A stretch of 64,000 bases of DNA from Chitinispirillaceae bacterium. Its GTDB lineage: Bacteria > Fibrobacterota > Chitinivibrionia > Chitinivibrionales > Chitinispirillaceae. Location of the stretch: positions 19,360-83,359 of the forward strand of contig JAFGHA010000111.1 of the NCBI GenBank assembly GCA_016930275.1, given 5' to 3'. Below the pieces are notes generated by a model. The model saw only the letters and a list, made by a program, of their open reading frames with translations, ran no database searches and was not told the DNA's origin. The translations under genes were made by a program, and so were the position numbers. This document shows, in pieces, positions 54,816 to 64,000 of the stretch (position 1 is the first letter of the stretch; each line of letters begins with the position of its first letter).

Positions 54816-55031
54816 CAGTTACTGCCGGCGACCTGTTTTGTTACCAAAGGAAATGTGGAATCCGACGCAGACCTTGTGATGGCCAACGCCATCGTGCGAG
54901 ATCATGGAGGGACCCTGCATACAGGGGATGTACCAGACCCTTCCCGGCAGAGACATGATCGCGCGGAGGGAAGAAAACCGGCAGAACCGTACGGTTTCTT
55001 CCACCTGCACTGAAATCGGCAATTCCCGTAC

Positions 55032-55598
55032 TTATTTCCTTTGATATTTCCCCATCAGGACCGCGTCGGCAATCACATGTCCCTTTATCGCATCCAGCAG
55101 CTTCTTCTTTGTCATTCCGGCATCAACCGGCAGCTCAGTGTCGAGCGCATACAATTTGAAGAAATACCGGTGTACTCCTCCCGGCGGACAGGGACCGCCG
55201 TACCCTGTTTTTCTGAAATCATTGATCCCCTGACGCGTTCCGTCGGCCAGAGATTCGGTCGGCGGCATTTTCTGCGATAGTCCCTTCACATCAGCCGGAA
55301 TATTGTACACTACCCAGTGTACCCAGTCGCCGATCGGGGCATCGGGATCGTCACAGATGAGAGCGAACGATAGTACTTCTTCGGGTGCTCCCTTCCATTC
55401 CAGCGGCGGGGAGCTATCGACACCGTCACACGTAAACGCCGAAGGAATCAGTGTTCCTTCACCAAAGACACTACTGGAGAGTATCATGTCTGCACCTCCT
55501 TTTTTAAAATTCGGGACTTTGTCACCCGCAATAACGTTCATCGCTCCGCAACAGATTACCGCCAGCAGCATTCGCGCAATGTTCTTTTTGCTATCCAT
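55032..55598 (-). CDS. secreted PEBP/YbhB-family (Raf kinase inhibitor-like) protein
   Basis: 188 residues. Signal peptide to about residue 24, then a PEBP domain. Ligand-site motifs: DDPDAPIGDWVHWVVYNIP, GYGGPCPPGGVHRYFFKLYAL. The family binds anionic groups and has varied, poorly known roles in bacteria. The usual cytoplasmic YbhB lacks a signal peptide; this one seems exported. The 216-base gap beyond its stop holds no supported gene. Confidence 0.88.
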   Translation of the reverse strand: MDSKKNIARMLLAVICCGAMNVIAGDKVPNFKKGGADMILSSSVFGEGTLIPSAFTCDGVDSSPPLEWKGAPEEVLSFALICDDPDAPIGDWVHWVVYNIPADVKGLSQKMPPTESLADGTRQGINDFRKTGYGGPCPPGGVHRYFFKLYALDTELPVDAGMTKKKLLDAIKGHVIADAVLMGKYQRK

Positions 55599-55874
55599 AT
55601 ATACCCCCTGCTATTTGTATCCGGATGACCGTTACTCATCTGCTCTTCGCACCTCTTGGAAAATATATTTTTTCTGACTTCCACCACGTTTCTCCCGCAC
55701 CCATGAACCATCGGTGGTTTCAGAAATAACTCCGGAAGCCGACCTTTGGATATATCACTGCGGGAAAACCGTTATCGAATAATCCCGGGAACCGGCGGTT
55801 CGGATCAGGGTGTGTTTCCATTCACATTTTCCGTCACCTTTATATCCAGCCTTTCCCGGTACTATTTTTCGATT

Positions 55875-58070
55875 ATGGATCCTTCCCTGTTTTTACCGAC
55901 CGCTTCGCTCGATGATGCCACCACCTATTTCGTGCAGAAAGTCCAGGAAGTCAATCCGAAAATACCAAGTGACCTCATCGAAAAAGCGTTCCGATTCTCA
56001 TGGGAGGCACACCACAACCAGATCCGCAAATCCGGCGAACCGTTTCTCGCACACCCGGTTGCAGTCGCCCTGATTCTCGCGGAACAGCGCCTCGACGCCG
56101 TTACCATTGCCGCAGGACTTTTACATGATGTGGTGGAAGACACGCCGGTCACACGGAAAGTGATCGAGGAAGAGTTCGGCGAGGAAATCGCACTGCTGGT
56201 TGACGGCGTCACCAAAATAAAAACATTTCAAATGAAATCCAACCAGGAGCGGCAGGCGGAAACCTACCGGAAAATGCTGCTTTCGATGTCAAAGGATCTC
56301 AGGGTCATCATCATCAAATTCGCCGACCGGCTTCATAACCTCCGGACGCTCAAATACCTCAATCCGGAACGTATCAAGGCAATCGCCGCCGAGACTCTGG
56401 ATATCTACGCACCATTGGCCCACAGGCTCGGTATGGCACGCATAAAATGGGAGCTTGAAGATCTCGCCTTCAAACACCTTGAATGGGAACAGTACCGCGA
56501 CCTCGTCACGAAAGTGGTTACCAGCCGCAGCGAACGGGAAACGATTATCGACGGTTTTGTTTTCCCGCTCCGGGAACGGCTTGACCACGAGCATATCGAG
56601 GCAACTATTGTCGGACGCCCGAAACACTTCTACTCGATTTACCGGAAAATGCAGTCACGCAACAAACCGTTCGAGGAGATCTACGACCTGCTCGCGATCC
56701 GCGTGATCGTTCAGACCGTTCGGGACTGCTACCATGTACTCGGCCTTATCCATTCGCTCTGGACTCCCATTCAGGACCGGTTCAAGGATTATATCAGCAC
56801 TCCGAAATCAAACGGCTATCAGTCACTCCATACGACGGTATTCGGTGAAAAAGGAACCATCGTCGAGATGCAGATACGGACGTGGGAGATGAACCAGGTG
56901 GCCGAAGACGGTATCGCCGCTCACTGGCTTTACAAGAGCGGGCAGGAAAAACCCGATCGGGAGGACTACGCGCTTACCTGGCTGAAAAATCTCATCGACT
57001 GGCAGAAAGACCTTACCGACTCCACCGAATTTTTCGAGTTCTTCAAAATCGATCTCTTTCATGCCGAGATTTTTGTCTTTACACCCAAAGGCGACCTTAT
57101 TTCCCTCCCGAAAGGAGCCACGATTCTCGACTTCGCCTTCTCGGTACACACTGATCTGGGGCTTCATTGCATTGGTGCGAAGGTGGACGGTAAAATCGAG
57201 CCCATCAGCAAGGAACTTAAAAGCGGCCAGACCGTCGAGATCCTCAAACTCAATTCCAAAAAGCCTTCCATCGACTGGCTGCGCGAGGTGAAAACACCCA
57301 AGGCGCGCAGTGCCATAAAGCACTGGCTGAAAACCACCGGCAGGCAGGAGAGCATTGAACTCGGCAAAAAAATCATTCTGACTTCCTACCGAAGACTCAA
57401 CGCGACTACCGCATTTTCCGACCATCTGCCGGGACTGCTCCAGCATCTCGGTATCGCCAGTCCCGAGCGGCTTTACGAGCAACTCGGAAACGGTGAACTC
57501 TCCACCTCGAAGGTTATGGATTTCTTTCAGGTTTTCAAGATCAAGAAAACCAAACCCACCAACATGGTTTCGCGGATTGTCGACAGTTTCACCGGAAAAA
57601 AAATGCCGGGAGTTCTGGTGGGCGGAAACGAAGATCTCATGGTGCGTTTCGCGAAATGCTGCAATCCGATTCCCGGAGACGAAATCATCGGGTTCGTCAC
57701 CCGCGGCAGAGGTATCAGCGTCCATCGCAGCGACTGTACCAACGTGGCGCTTTTCGCCGACGACCAGGAACGCATGATTGATGTTTCGTGGGAGAGCAGC
57801 GAACAGAAGAAGTATATGGTAACGCTTGAAATTACCGGCACCGACCGTACCGGATTGCTTCAGGAGATCAGCAGTGTGTTCACCCAGTTTAAAGTCAACA
57901 TCAACGAGGGATCGATAAAAACAAGTGACCGGCTGGCGAAATCAGTCTTCAACATCGAAATCGCCCACCGGAATCAACTCAAACCGATTTTCAGGGCGAT
58001 TCAGAAAATTAAGGGAATTGAGAATGTCAGTCGTGTAAAAGAGTATATTACTTCCGACGGCAGACAGTAA
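55875..58070 (+). CDS. rel: bifunctional (p)ppGpp synthetase/hydrolase Rel
   Basis: 731 residues from ATG 55875; the longer frame (55746) adds an unlikely N-terminus. The N-terminal HD hydrolase has LLHDVVEDTPVT (near 80-92). The synthetase domain has GRPKHFYSIYRKM and the loop DRFKDYISTPKSNGYQSLHTTV. The RFKD form is that of bifunctional Rel rather than RelA-type synthetases (EFDD). TGS (about 395-455) and ACT (about 655-730) domains follow. Makes and degrades the stringent-response alarmone. The RXKD and HD motifs together imply both activities remain. The DUF4388 gene follows after 41 bases. Confidence 0.95.
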   Translation: MDPSLFLPTASLDDATTYFVQKVQEVNPKIPSDLIEKAFRFSWEAHHNQIRKSGEPFLAHPVAVALILAEQRLDAVTIAAGLLHDVVEDTPVTRKVIEEEFGEEIALLVDGVTKIKTFQMKSNQERQAETYRKMLLSMSKDLRVIIIKFADRLHNLRTLKYLNPERIKAIAAETLDIYAPLAHRLGMARIKWELEDLAFKHLEWEQYRDLVTKVVTSRSERETIIDGFVFPLRERLDHEHIEATIVGRPKHFYSIYRKMQSRNKPFEEIYDLLAIRVIVQTVRDCYHVLGLIHSLWTPIQDRFKDYISTPKSNGYQSLHTTVFGEKGTIVEMQIRTWEMNQVAEDGIAAHWLYKSGQEKPDREDYALTWLKNLIDWQKDLTDSTEFFEFFKIDLFHAEIFVFTPKGDLISLPKGATILDFAFSVHTDLGLHCIGAKVDGKIEPISKELKSGQTVEILKLNSKKPSIDWLREVKTPKARSAIKHWLKTTGRQESIELGKKIILTSYRRLNATTAFSDHLPGLLQHLGIASPERLYEQLGNGELSTSKVMDFFQVFKIKKTKPTNMVSRIVDSFTGKKMPGVLVGGNEDLMVRFAKCCNPIPGDEIIGFVTRGRGISVHRSDCTNVALFADDQERMIDVSWESSEQKKYMVTLEITGTDRTGLLQEISSVFTQFKVNINEGSIKTSDRLAKSVFNIEIAHRNQLKPIFRAIQKIKGIENVSRVKEYITSDGRQ

Positions 58071-58111
58071 TACTATATGGGGTACACGGCAGCCCCGCAG
58101 GTACATGACCT

Positions 58112-58594
58112 ATGAATGGTATACACCAGCAACTGATTATATTCGCGGCAATCGGACTCGGCAGTGGAATCGGCGTCGCTCTGAGTATCGTTTTTTCGAT
58201 CCGTTCCTCCCGGCTGAAAAAACAACCTTCCGGCCAATATCTTACCACATTCGTATTTTCCGGCAACCTCAAACAGACAACCCTGCTCGATGCGATTCAG
58301 TTTCTGGAAATAGGCCAGCGTGAGGGCATTCTGCATATCTACTCCGGAAGAAGAAAAGGATACCTGACGTTTATCAAGGGACAGGTGGTCGATGCTTTTT
58401 TCCGGAATGAAACCGGCAAAGAAGCCATATTTCAGATTCTGACACTCGAAGAAGGCGACTTCTACTTTGAACCGAAAACCATTTCCCAACCGCGACTCAT
58501 TTCCGAATCGATCATGGATATCGCTTTCGAATGGGACGCCCGCAACAACGGTAACATCGATGATTTCGGTGATGAGGAGGAACCGGAAGAATAA
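58112..58594 (+). CDS. membrane-anchored DUF4388 (PATAN-like) protein
   Basis: 160 residues: an N-terminal membrane helix (about 7-29) and a DUF4388 domain (about 45-135: FSGNLKQTTLLDAIQFLEIGQREGILHIY, then KGYLTFIKGQVVDAFFRNETGKEAIFQIL). The tail is acidic. Related domains take part in signalling complexes in gliding and sensory bacteria. It lies 41 bases after rel and 45 before the pseudouridine synthase. A ligand or partner is unknown. Confidence 0.82.
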   Translation: MNGIHQQLIIFAAIGLGSGIGVALSIVFSIRSSRLKKQPSGQYLTTFVFSGNLKQTTLLDAIQFLEIGQREGILHIYSGRRKGYLTFIKGQVVDAFFRNETGKEAIFQILTLEEGDFYFEPKTISQPRLISESIMDIAFEWDARNNGNIDDFGDEEEPEE

Positions 58595-58639
58595 CTCCGC
58601 TTCCGCAGTCCTCACCCGTTCGCCATTACCCCTTTCCTT

Positions 58640-59608
58640 ATGATCGACTTTCAGGAAATCACCATCGGCAGCGAAGAGGACGGTTGCCGTACCGACCGTA
58701 TCGTACGGAAACGACTCCCGCTCATGCCGCTCTCTTCCATATATATGCTCTTCCGTAAAGGGAAAGTGCGGGTGGGAGACCGGCGGGCAAAACAGGACTA
58801 CCGGCTCAAGGCCGGAGACATTCTCAGAATCGGCGTTGATGCGGCCGAAGTCGCCGTACCGAAGGGCACCGATTCTTCACTTGCCCAACTGACGGGCACC
58901 TCCTTTTTCCGTAAAAACTTTTCCATCATCTTTGAAGACGCCAACCTGCTTGCCTGCAATAAACCAACGGGACTCGTCGTCCACCCCGGCAGCGGCCATA
59001 CCCGCCACGATTCGCTTATCGAACTCGCGACCGCCTATCTTCTCACTACCGGAAAATCCGTTCCCGGGGAAGAAATCGCGCTGGTGCACCGGATCGACCG
59101 CGACACATCGGGAGTTATTCTCATCGCTAAAAACAAACGCACGCTCAGACTGCTGCACGATCAGTTCAGGGAACGGACACTGACAAAAGAATATCTCGCA
59201 CTCTGTCACCATCGTCCGCCGGCCGACGAAGGTACGCTGCACACGCAGCTTAAAAGAGACGACCGCCGCAACACCGGTATGAAAATGCGGGTACAGAAGG
59301 GAGGCACCGATGCGATTTGCAGATACCATATCGACTCATTCAACGGAACCTTCTCGAAAGTGGCGGTCTTCCTTGACACCGGCAAAACCCATCAGATCAG
59401 GGTACAGATGGCCGAGGCGGGAGCCCCGATTATCGGCGATGTACGCTACGGAAACGAAAAAGCCGACCGTGACCTTTTCGGCGGCGATACAGCACCCCGT
59501 CTTTTTCTTCATGCGGTGCGCCTGCGTCTGCGACACCCCCATTCCGGCAAACCCCTCACCATCAAAGCCCCCATCCCCGAACCGTTCAACCGCCTTATCA
59601 ACAGGTAA
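58640..59608 (+). CDS. RluA-family 23S rRNA pseudouridine synthase
   Basis: 322 residues. N-terminal S4-like RNA-binding part (about 15-75), then the catalytic domain with HRIDRDTSGVILIAKN, whose Asp is the nucleophile, and the NKPTGLVVHPGSGH and GKTHQIRVQMA motifs. Converts uridines of rRNA or tRNA to pseudouridine. Which position is modified cannot be told from sequence (RluC/RluD-like). Probably in an operon with rel and DUF4388. Confidence 0.9.
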   Translation: MIDFQEITIGSEEDGCRTDRIVRKRLPLMPLSSIYMLFRKGKVRVGDRRAKQDYRLKAGDILRIGVDAAEVAVPKGTDSSLAQLTGTSFFRKNFSIIFEDANLLACNKPTGLVVHPGSGHTRHDSLIELATAYLLTTGKSVPGEEIALVHRIDRDTSGVILIAKNKRTLRLLHDQFRERTLTKEYLALCHHRPPADEGTLHTQLKRDDRRNTGMKMRVQKGGTDAICRYHIDSFNGTFSKVAVFLDTGKTHQIRVQMAEAGAPIIGDVRYGNEKADRDLFGGDTAPRLFLHAVRLRLRHPHSGKPLTIKAPIPEPFNRLINR

Positions 59609-59842
59609 GCCGGGTATTCAGGTTCCACCCCTTCATTGCATCGACACAAAAAGGATGATAGTATTACTATGAGAATCGCCATGGAAAATCAGAGAGTGTT
59701 TTCACGGTAATATTCCGGTGTTTCCGTATTGTTCCCGCTCCTGATGGATTACCCGAAGAGGAGTACACCTCCGATCAGTATCGGAAAATAACCGGATTGT
59801 TTATATCAACATCTCGCAACAGCAGGGAAACAGGCATACATC

Positions 59843-62620
59843 GTGGATGAAGCAATCCCGTCGGAAAACCGGCCACTGAAAACCCCCGATAAAGGCAGTA
59901 TCCGTATACGGAACATGCTCGCTTCGATCGAGCGTACGTTTCTGCCGGTAGGATCACAAATCGGCAAATACCGGATTATCGAAGAGATAGACCGGGGCGG
60001 TATGGCGGTGGTCTACAAAGCTCTGCAGCTCGACCTCGACCGGGAAGTTGCACTCAAAGTGATGCCCGCCAATATCACGATCAACCGGCGGTTCGTTGAA
60101 CGGTTCCTCACCGAGGCGCATGCGGTTGCCAAACTCAATCATCCCAATATCGTCAACATCCACGAAGTCGCCGTGGAGAACAACATCTATTACCTGGCAA
60201 TGGACTACATTCCCGGCAAAAACCTCTACTACCACCTGCATTACCACAAACCGAAGCTCGTTGACGTACTGGAAATCGTCGCGCGCCTGGCCGACGCCCT
60301 CCAGTATGCGCACGACCAGAAAATCATCCACCGTGATCTCAAACTCAACAATGTAATCATGAACGACCGGCTCTCACCGGTACTGATCGATTTCGGCCTG
60401 GCAAAAGCGCTCGAAAAGGAGGACACGGGAGGAGGTATCACCCGCACCGGCGAGATCATGGGATCACCCTCGTACATGGCTCCGGAGCGGATTCTGGGCG
60501 GTCTCGTGGATCATCGCAGCGATATCTGTTCACTGGGAATCATGCTTTACGAGATGCTGACCTTCAAAAACCCGTATCTCGACCAGCGCAATCTTCACCA
60601 GACCACCATGAATGTCATGGAGGCCAATCCCATTCCCCCGAGGAAACTGGTGCCGTGGCTGCCGGTAGAAATCGAGGCGATAACGCTCAAGGCAATGTCG
60701 CGGGATGCCGTCGATCGCTACCAGTCGATGGCAGCGTTCAAGGCTGATATCAACCGGTATCAGCGCGGAGACCCCGTTGAAGCACGACCGCCGTCGAAAG
60801 TTGCGAAAGTCCGTCGTTTTATCAAGCAACACTGGGCTCAACTGGTCATCGGAGGTCTTATCATTATTTTTTCGGGATTATTCGGGCTCTCGATGTATTT
60901 GCAGAGCAGACGGGAACAGTCACACTGGCAACTGGTATATACCGAAAAATTCAGCGGAAAAACAGATCATGAGGAATGGTCCTTTTTTCCCGACGCCCTG
61001 GAAAACGATACCTGCTGGCGGCTCTCCGACGGCGAACTGCACGGCAGTTCCAAAACGCTCTCCTTCATACGGCTGCAACGCCGCTTCAACCGTGACATCT
61101 TCATCGAATTCGATATCGCCGCCGATACCGCCGACCTTTTCAACGCCGGCCTCTACCTTTTCGGCTCCCATCCCGACAGCGGCTACCGGTTCTTTTTCAA
61201 CCAAAACGGCAGCGGCACACACGGTATCAGTTTTCCCGGAAGTAATTTCATCTTCCGTGATGTCGACCCCGAAGAGATACCTATCTTCGATGTCAATCAT
61301 ATCGTCATCGAACGCATTCAGCACGCCATCTCGTATTCCATCAACGGCGTTTCCGTCGCCCGTGTGTGGGATTTTCTTCCACCGGTGGGAAAAACTCATG
61401 AACATATCGGATTTTTCGTCAACGGCAGCAGCGCCGTATTCGATAACATCCGTATTTACCGGCGCGCCATCCCGCAGGCACCGAGTCCCACGCTGATAGC
61501 CGACCGGTTTCTCGAACGGGGGGATTTCGAATCGGCACTCGATGAATACCGCGGACTTCTGGTTGATTTTTCCGATGCGGATATCACGTTCGAAATCATG
61601 ATTAAAATCGCGGACTGCCTCGTCCGCCTCAAACGACTCGATGAGGCACTGGAAGTCTTGGATAAAGGGATTCCCGTCAGAAATCGTGATGAAACGCTCG
61701 TCGCACGACGCTATTTTCTCAAGGGTCTGGTCTTCAGTCTCGGCGGCAAAGAAAATGAAGCCGACAGCATCTACCGGCGCCTTGCCACCCGCTACCCCGC
61801 GAGCCCCGTGAATATCGCCGCCGTGTCGACGGCACTGCTGCGCAGTTATAACGCCATCGATACGGGAAACCCCGGCTTCGCCTTCCGGGAAATCAATGCG
61901 ATGTCCGATTTTTACAAACGATATCCGCAGCTGTGGGGGCGCCTGCAGCTTGCGCTTGCCGATTACTACATCGATCATCTCGATCTCGACAGTGCCTTTG
62001 CCGTAACGAAGGAGTTGCTGCGTTTCTACACCCGCGACGAAGAAACCACCGCCGCCGCGCAAATTGTCCAGGGAACCATTTATCTCCACCGGGGACAGAA
62101 GGAAAAGGCGAAAGAACTCTTCGACCTCTGCATTACCGCTCACATCAACGTCAATCACGTGTGGGAGGGGTGGATGGCTCTTGCCGACATTTATAAATAC
62201 GACTTCAAATACCGTGATGCACTTACTATTTACCAGAAAATCCACCGGGAATCCCCTCCGTCGACCGAACTCAACTGGATGGCTGCGGTAGAAGCAGCCG
62301 ACCTCATCGGCAGACAGAATGTCGTGCAGCGCGACTCGATACTCAGATCGGTTATCACGGGACATCACCCCTTTCCCGTTCCGCGACTGATCGCCCGCTT
62401 TTACGTCGACAGTCTCCGGGAAAATGAATTCAAGGAACGATGGGAACGATTTTTCCCCGGCGACCGTTCATACCTGTTCTACTTTGCCCGCAAAGCAATC
62501 ATGAACAACGAGCAGGTGGTTGCGGGCATCTACCTCAATGACCTCAGACGTAAACTTACCAAACAGCGCTGGGATTATTTCAAGGTGATAAAAATCATCA
62601 ACAACATCGAGAACTGGTGA
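59843..62620 (+). CDS. transmembrane Ser/Thr protein kinase with LamG-like and TPR ectodomain
   Basis: 925 residues. Kinase domain about 40-320: IDRGGMAVVYKALQ, VALKVM (Lys), IIHRDLKLNNVI (catalytic Asp; Leu replaces the usual Pro), IDFGLAKAL, GSPSYMAPE. A membrane helix (about 334-353) is followed by a sandwich domain (about 365-550: SFFPDALENDTCWRLSDGELHG, SGYRFFFNQNG) like LamG/DUF1080 folds, and then TPR-type helices (about 555-910). It should phosphorylate cytoplasmic targets in answer to an envelope signal. GTG start; an ATG at 59915 is an alternative. The STAS protein at 36 kb is a conceivable but untested substrate. Confidence 0.9.
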   Translation: MDEAIPSENRPLKTPDKGSIRIRNMLASIERTFLPVGSQIGKYRIIEEIDRGGMAVVYKALQLDLDREVALKVMPANITINRRFVERFLTEAHAVAKLNHPNIVNIHEVAVENNIYYLAMDYIPGKNLYYHLHYHKPKLVDVLEIVARLADALQYAHDQKIIHRDLKLNNVIMNDRLSPVLIDFGLAKALEKEDTGGGITRTGEIMGSPSYMAPERILGGLVDHRSDICSLGIMLYEMLTFKNPYLDQRNLHQTTMNVMEANPIPPRKLVPWLPVEIEAITLKAMSRDAVDRYQSMAAFKADINRYQRGDPVEARPPSKVAKVRRFIKQHWAQLVIGGLIIIFSGLFGLSMYLQSRREQSHWQLVYTEKFSGKTDHEEWSFFPDALENDTCWRLSDGELHGSSKTLSFIRLQRRFNRDIFIEFDIAADTADLFNAGLYLFGSHPDSGYRFFFNQNGSGTHGISFPGSNFIFRDVDPEEIPIFDVNHIVIERIQHAISYSINGVSVARVWDFLPPVGKTHEHIGFFVNGSSAVFDNIRIYRRAIPQAPSPTLIADRFLERGDFESALDEYRGLLVDFSDADITFEIMIKIADCLVRLKRLDEALEVLDKGIPVRNRDETLVARRYFLKGLVFSLGGKENEADSIYRRLATRYPASPVNIAAVSTALLRSYNAIDTGNPGFAFREINAMSDFYKRYPQLWGRLQLALADYYIDHLDLDSAFAVTKELLRFYTRDEETTAAAQIVQGTIYLHRGQKEKAKELFDLCITAHINVNHVWEGWMALADIYKYDFKYRDALTIYQKIHRESPPSTELNWMAAVEAADLIGRQNVVQRDSILRSVITGHHPFPVPRLIARFYVDSLRENEFKERWERFFPGDRSYLFYFARKAIMNNEQVVAGIYLNDLRRKLTKQRWDYFKVIKIINNIENW

Positions 62621-62625
62621 TTTCC

Positions 62626-62952
62626 TCAGATCGCCTTTTGTTCCTTGGCGATCCAGGCGAGCAGCAGGTAACAGCCGAGTATGATCACCACGGCAAGCAG
62701 ATTCGACGAGGAACGGATCAGTTGAATAACGCCGCTGTAGATGACATGTGCAAGCACCGTATACCCGCCGGTGCACAGCAGAATGAAAACGGCGTACCGC
62801 ACATACCAGGCGAACTTCCGGGTGAGCCTCCTGACGCTCCTGTTGAGATGCGGTCCGAAGAGCATCAGCGTGACGGCGGTGATGCCGAAACTGATCTCGT
62901 TGCGATACAGACGTATGAAGGACGCAATATAGTTGAGCAGCGTTTCCACCAT
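62626..62952 (-). CDS. small integral membrane protein (DUF3392-like)
   Basis: 108 residues from the ATG 4 bases after the pgpA stop; the longer frame (to 63036) overlaps pgpA and is unlikely. Three hydrophobic helices; ISFGITAVTLMLFGPHLNRSVRRL and RYAVFILLCTGGYTVL recall the DUF3392 family of small proteobacterial membrane proteins. Function unknown. It ends close to and convergent with the kinase gene. Confidence 0.6.
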   Translation of the reverse strand: MVETLLNYIASFIRLYRNEISFGITAVTLMLFGPHLNRSVRRLTRKFAWYVRYAVFILLCTGGYTVLAHVIYSGVIQLIRSSSNLLAVVIILGCYLLLAWIAKEQKAI

Positions 62953-62956
62953 GGTA

Positions 62957-63481
62957 TCAGAGATATCCCCGCATCCATTGATAACAGGCAAGAACCGCCA
63001 GAAGCGCAAGATTCGCATACACACCGGCAAGAACATCGTCCATCGTTATGCCGACGTTGTCATCGAGCTGCTGCATGTCATTGACCGGAAACGGCTTGAT
63101 GATATCGAAAAAACGGAACAGAAAAAATCCCGCAAGAAGCGTGCGCCAGGTGATCGGCACCATGAAAAACGTGATGAACTGTCCCGCCACCTCGTCGATT
63201 ACCACCGGTCCGGGGTCCTCTTTCCCGAAAGTCTCCCGGGCATGCGACGAGAAAAACAGGCTCACCCCCACGAGCGCTATTGACAGTATCCACCAACTGA
63301 GCGGCTGCTGTGGAGAAACGAAGCGGGAGAGCTGCTCGTGCCGGCTCAGATACCAGATACCGGCTATTGTTGCGGCAGACCCGACCGTTCCCGGAGCACC
63401 GGGAATAAACCCCAGAAACATCAGGCTCGCGCCCGCCTTGCGGATCCAGTAGAGACGTGATCGCGTTTCAGTCTTTGCCAT
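62957..63481 (-). CDS. pgpA: phosphatidylglycerophosphatase A
   Basis: 174 residues with four hydrophobic segments. GFIPGAPGTVGSAATI and EDPGPVVIDEVAGQFI are the conserved acidic and glycine motifs of PgpA. Removes the phosphate from phosphatidylglycerol phosphate at the inner membrane. Overlaps recR by 14 bases; the recR-pgpA-membrane protein run is probably one operon. Confidence 0.93.
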   Translation of the reverse strand: MAKTETRSRLYWIRKAGASLMFLGFIPGAPGTVGSAATIAGIWYLSRHEQLSRFVSPQQPLSWWILSIALVGVSLFFSSHARETFGKEDPGPVVIDEVAGQFITFFMVPITWRTLLAGFFLFRFFDIIKPFPVNDMQQLDDNVGITMDDVLAGVYANLALLAVLACYQWMRGYL

Positions 63482-64000
63482 AGTGTATATCCGTCCGTTC
63501 GTTAAGTGCCTGACTCAGGGTAATCTGATCGGCATATTCAAGTTCCATTCCCGCGGGAAGCCCGCGCGCGAGTCGTGTTATCCGCAACGACGTTTTATCT
63601 TTGAACAATCGTGCAAGATAGAGGGCTGTCGCTTCCGCGTCTGCAGAACCGCCGAGCGCGATGATGAGTTCCTCCGGCTGACCGGTTTCGATGCGCCCGG
63701 AAAGCTCCCGTATGCGAAGTTTCTCAACCGTGATGCCGTGCAGCGGAGCGAGTACCCCGCCGAGAATATGATACACTCCCCGATAGCGCCCCCCGCGTTC
63801 CATTGCAAAAACATCAACCGGCTTCTCCACCACACAGATACATCTGCCGTCACGCCCGGGCGCGCTGCAGATGGCGCATATTTCATCTTCACTGTAATTG
63901 AAGCAACGGCAGCAGTGACGCAGCCTGCCGCGTGCGGTGGTGAGGGCATCGGCAAGATGCTGTGCCTCGGACGGCGGCTGTTCCATCAGGTAAAGCGCCA
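63468..64000 (-). CDS. recR: recombination protein RecR, N-terminus cut by window end
   Basis: The frame is open to the window edge; 177 residues are visible of about 198. It reads ALYLMEQPPSEAQHLADAL, the part after the N-terminal helix-hairpin-helix. Zinc-binding CCRC and CAIC and a Toprim domain (CICVVEKPVDVFAMER) follow. With RecF/RecO it loads RecA at gaps. The first ATG at 63986 is inside the protein and is not the start. Confidence 0.93.
   Translation of the reverse strand, partial: ALYLMEQPPSEAQHLADALTTARGRLRHCCRCFNYSEDEICAICSAPGRDGRCICVVEKPVDVFAMERGGRYRGVYHILGGVLAPLHGITVEKLRIRELSGRIETGQPEELIIALGGSADAEATALYLARLFKDKTSLRITRLARGLPAGMELEYADQITLSQALNERTDIHYGKD

Noticed and set aside
54819-55022. 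Minus-strand frame after the PEBP stop, same frame, ending in a sequence that looks like a barrel strand (KVCVGFHISF)
   Set aside because: Only a TTG start, high Cys/His content and no domain; could be a remnant but cannot be supported.
1-64000. tRNA, rRNA, CRISPR arrays, insertion sequences
   Set aside because: No cloverleaf-like TTCGA arm pairs, no regularly spaced direct repeats and no transposase-like frames were seen by eye; a tRNAscan and repeat finder run would settle this.

Overview
The window is bacterial, Gram-negative (secretin, outer-membrane export, TolQ/TolR-type motors, lipoprotein signal) and close to 50% GC, with densely packed genes. The mix points to Fibrobacterota (Chitinispirillia/Chitinivibrionia-like), as an inference rather than a proof: many large TPR envelope proteins, a GH30 glucuronoxylanase with a C-terminal sorting-type domain, a split PilM/N/O/P/Q locus, and a gliding-type motor with TPR partners. 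No tRNA, rRNA, CRISPR array or transposase was seen.

Layout. 1-2 kb: truncated uronate isomerase (uxaC, minus) and a secreted thioredoxin/CuA-like/rhodanese fusion. 2.2-6.2 kb: nadE and two glycosyltransferases (the second is gpgS, compatible-solute synthesis), overlapping end to start. 6.4-9.8 kb: c-di-GMP and signalling region, with an HDOD pair (minus) divergent from a PilZ protein across a 578-bp regulatory gap. 9.9-15.4 kb: type IV pilus operon pilM-N-O-P-Q with a good promoter. 15.5-17.9 kb: two transporters, the first behind a terminator that looks like an attenuator. 18-20.1 kb: two broken genes. 20.2-25 kb: rubrerythrin, valS, M29 aminopeptidase.

25.3-38 kb is the most distinctive part. 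A small MerR-type regulator is followed by two related beta-rich envelope proteins, two very large TPR proteins (one a lipoprotein ending in a jelly-roll domain), a small secreted protein, and a motor operon (TolQ/ExbB, TolR/ExbD, STAS, second TolR/ExbD, AgmX/TonB-like) whose last four genes overlap by 4 bp each. This resembles the Agl-Glt gliding machine of myxobacteria in composition, with an added STAS protein and an unequal ExbD pair. It runs directly into an exopolysaccharide locus (38-46.3 kb): Wza-like export protein, Wzz/tyrosine kinase and four glycosyltransferase genes. Surface motility and slime or capsule export may therefore be one functional unit.

46.6-55.6 kb: single-domain response regulator, APH-type kinase, argJ, LysM protein, GH30_8 xylanase, YCF48/PEGA protein and a PEBP protein. 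55.9-64 kb: bifunctional rel, a DUF4388 protein, an RluA-type pseudouridine synthase, a transmembrane Ser/Thr kinase with sensor and TPR ectodomain, then pgpA and recR (minus, truncated by the window end).
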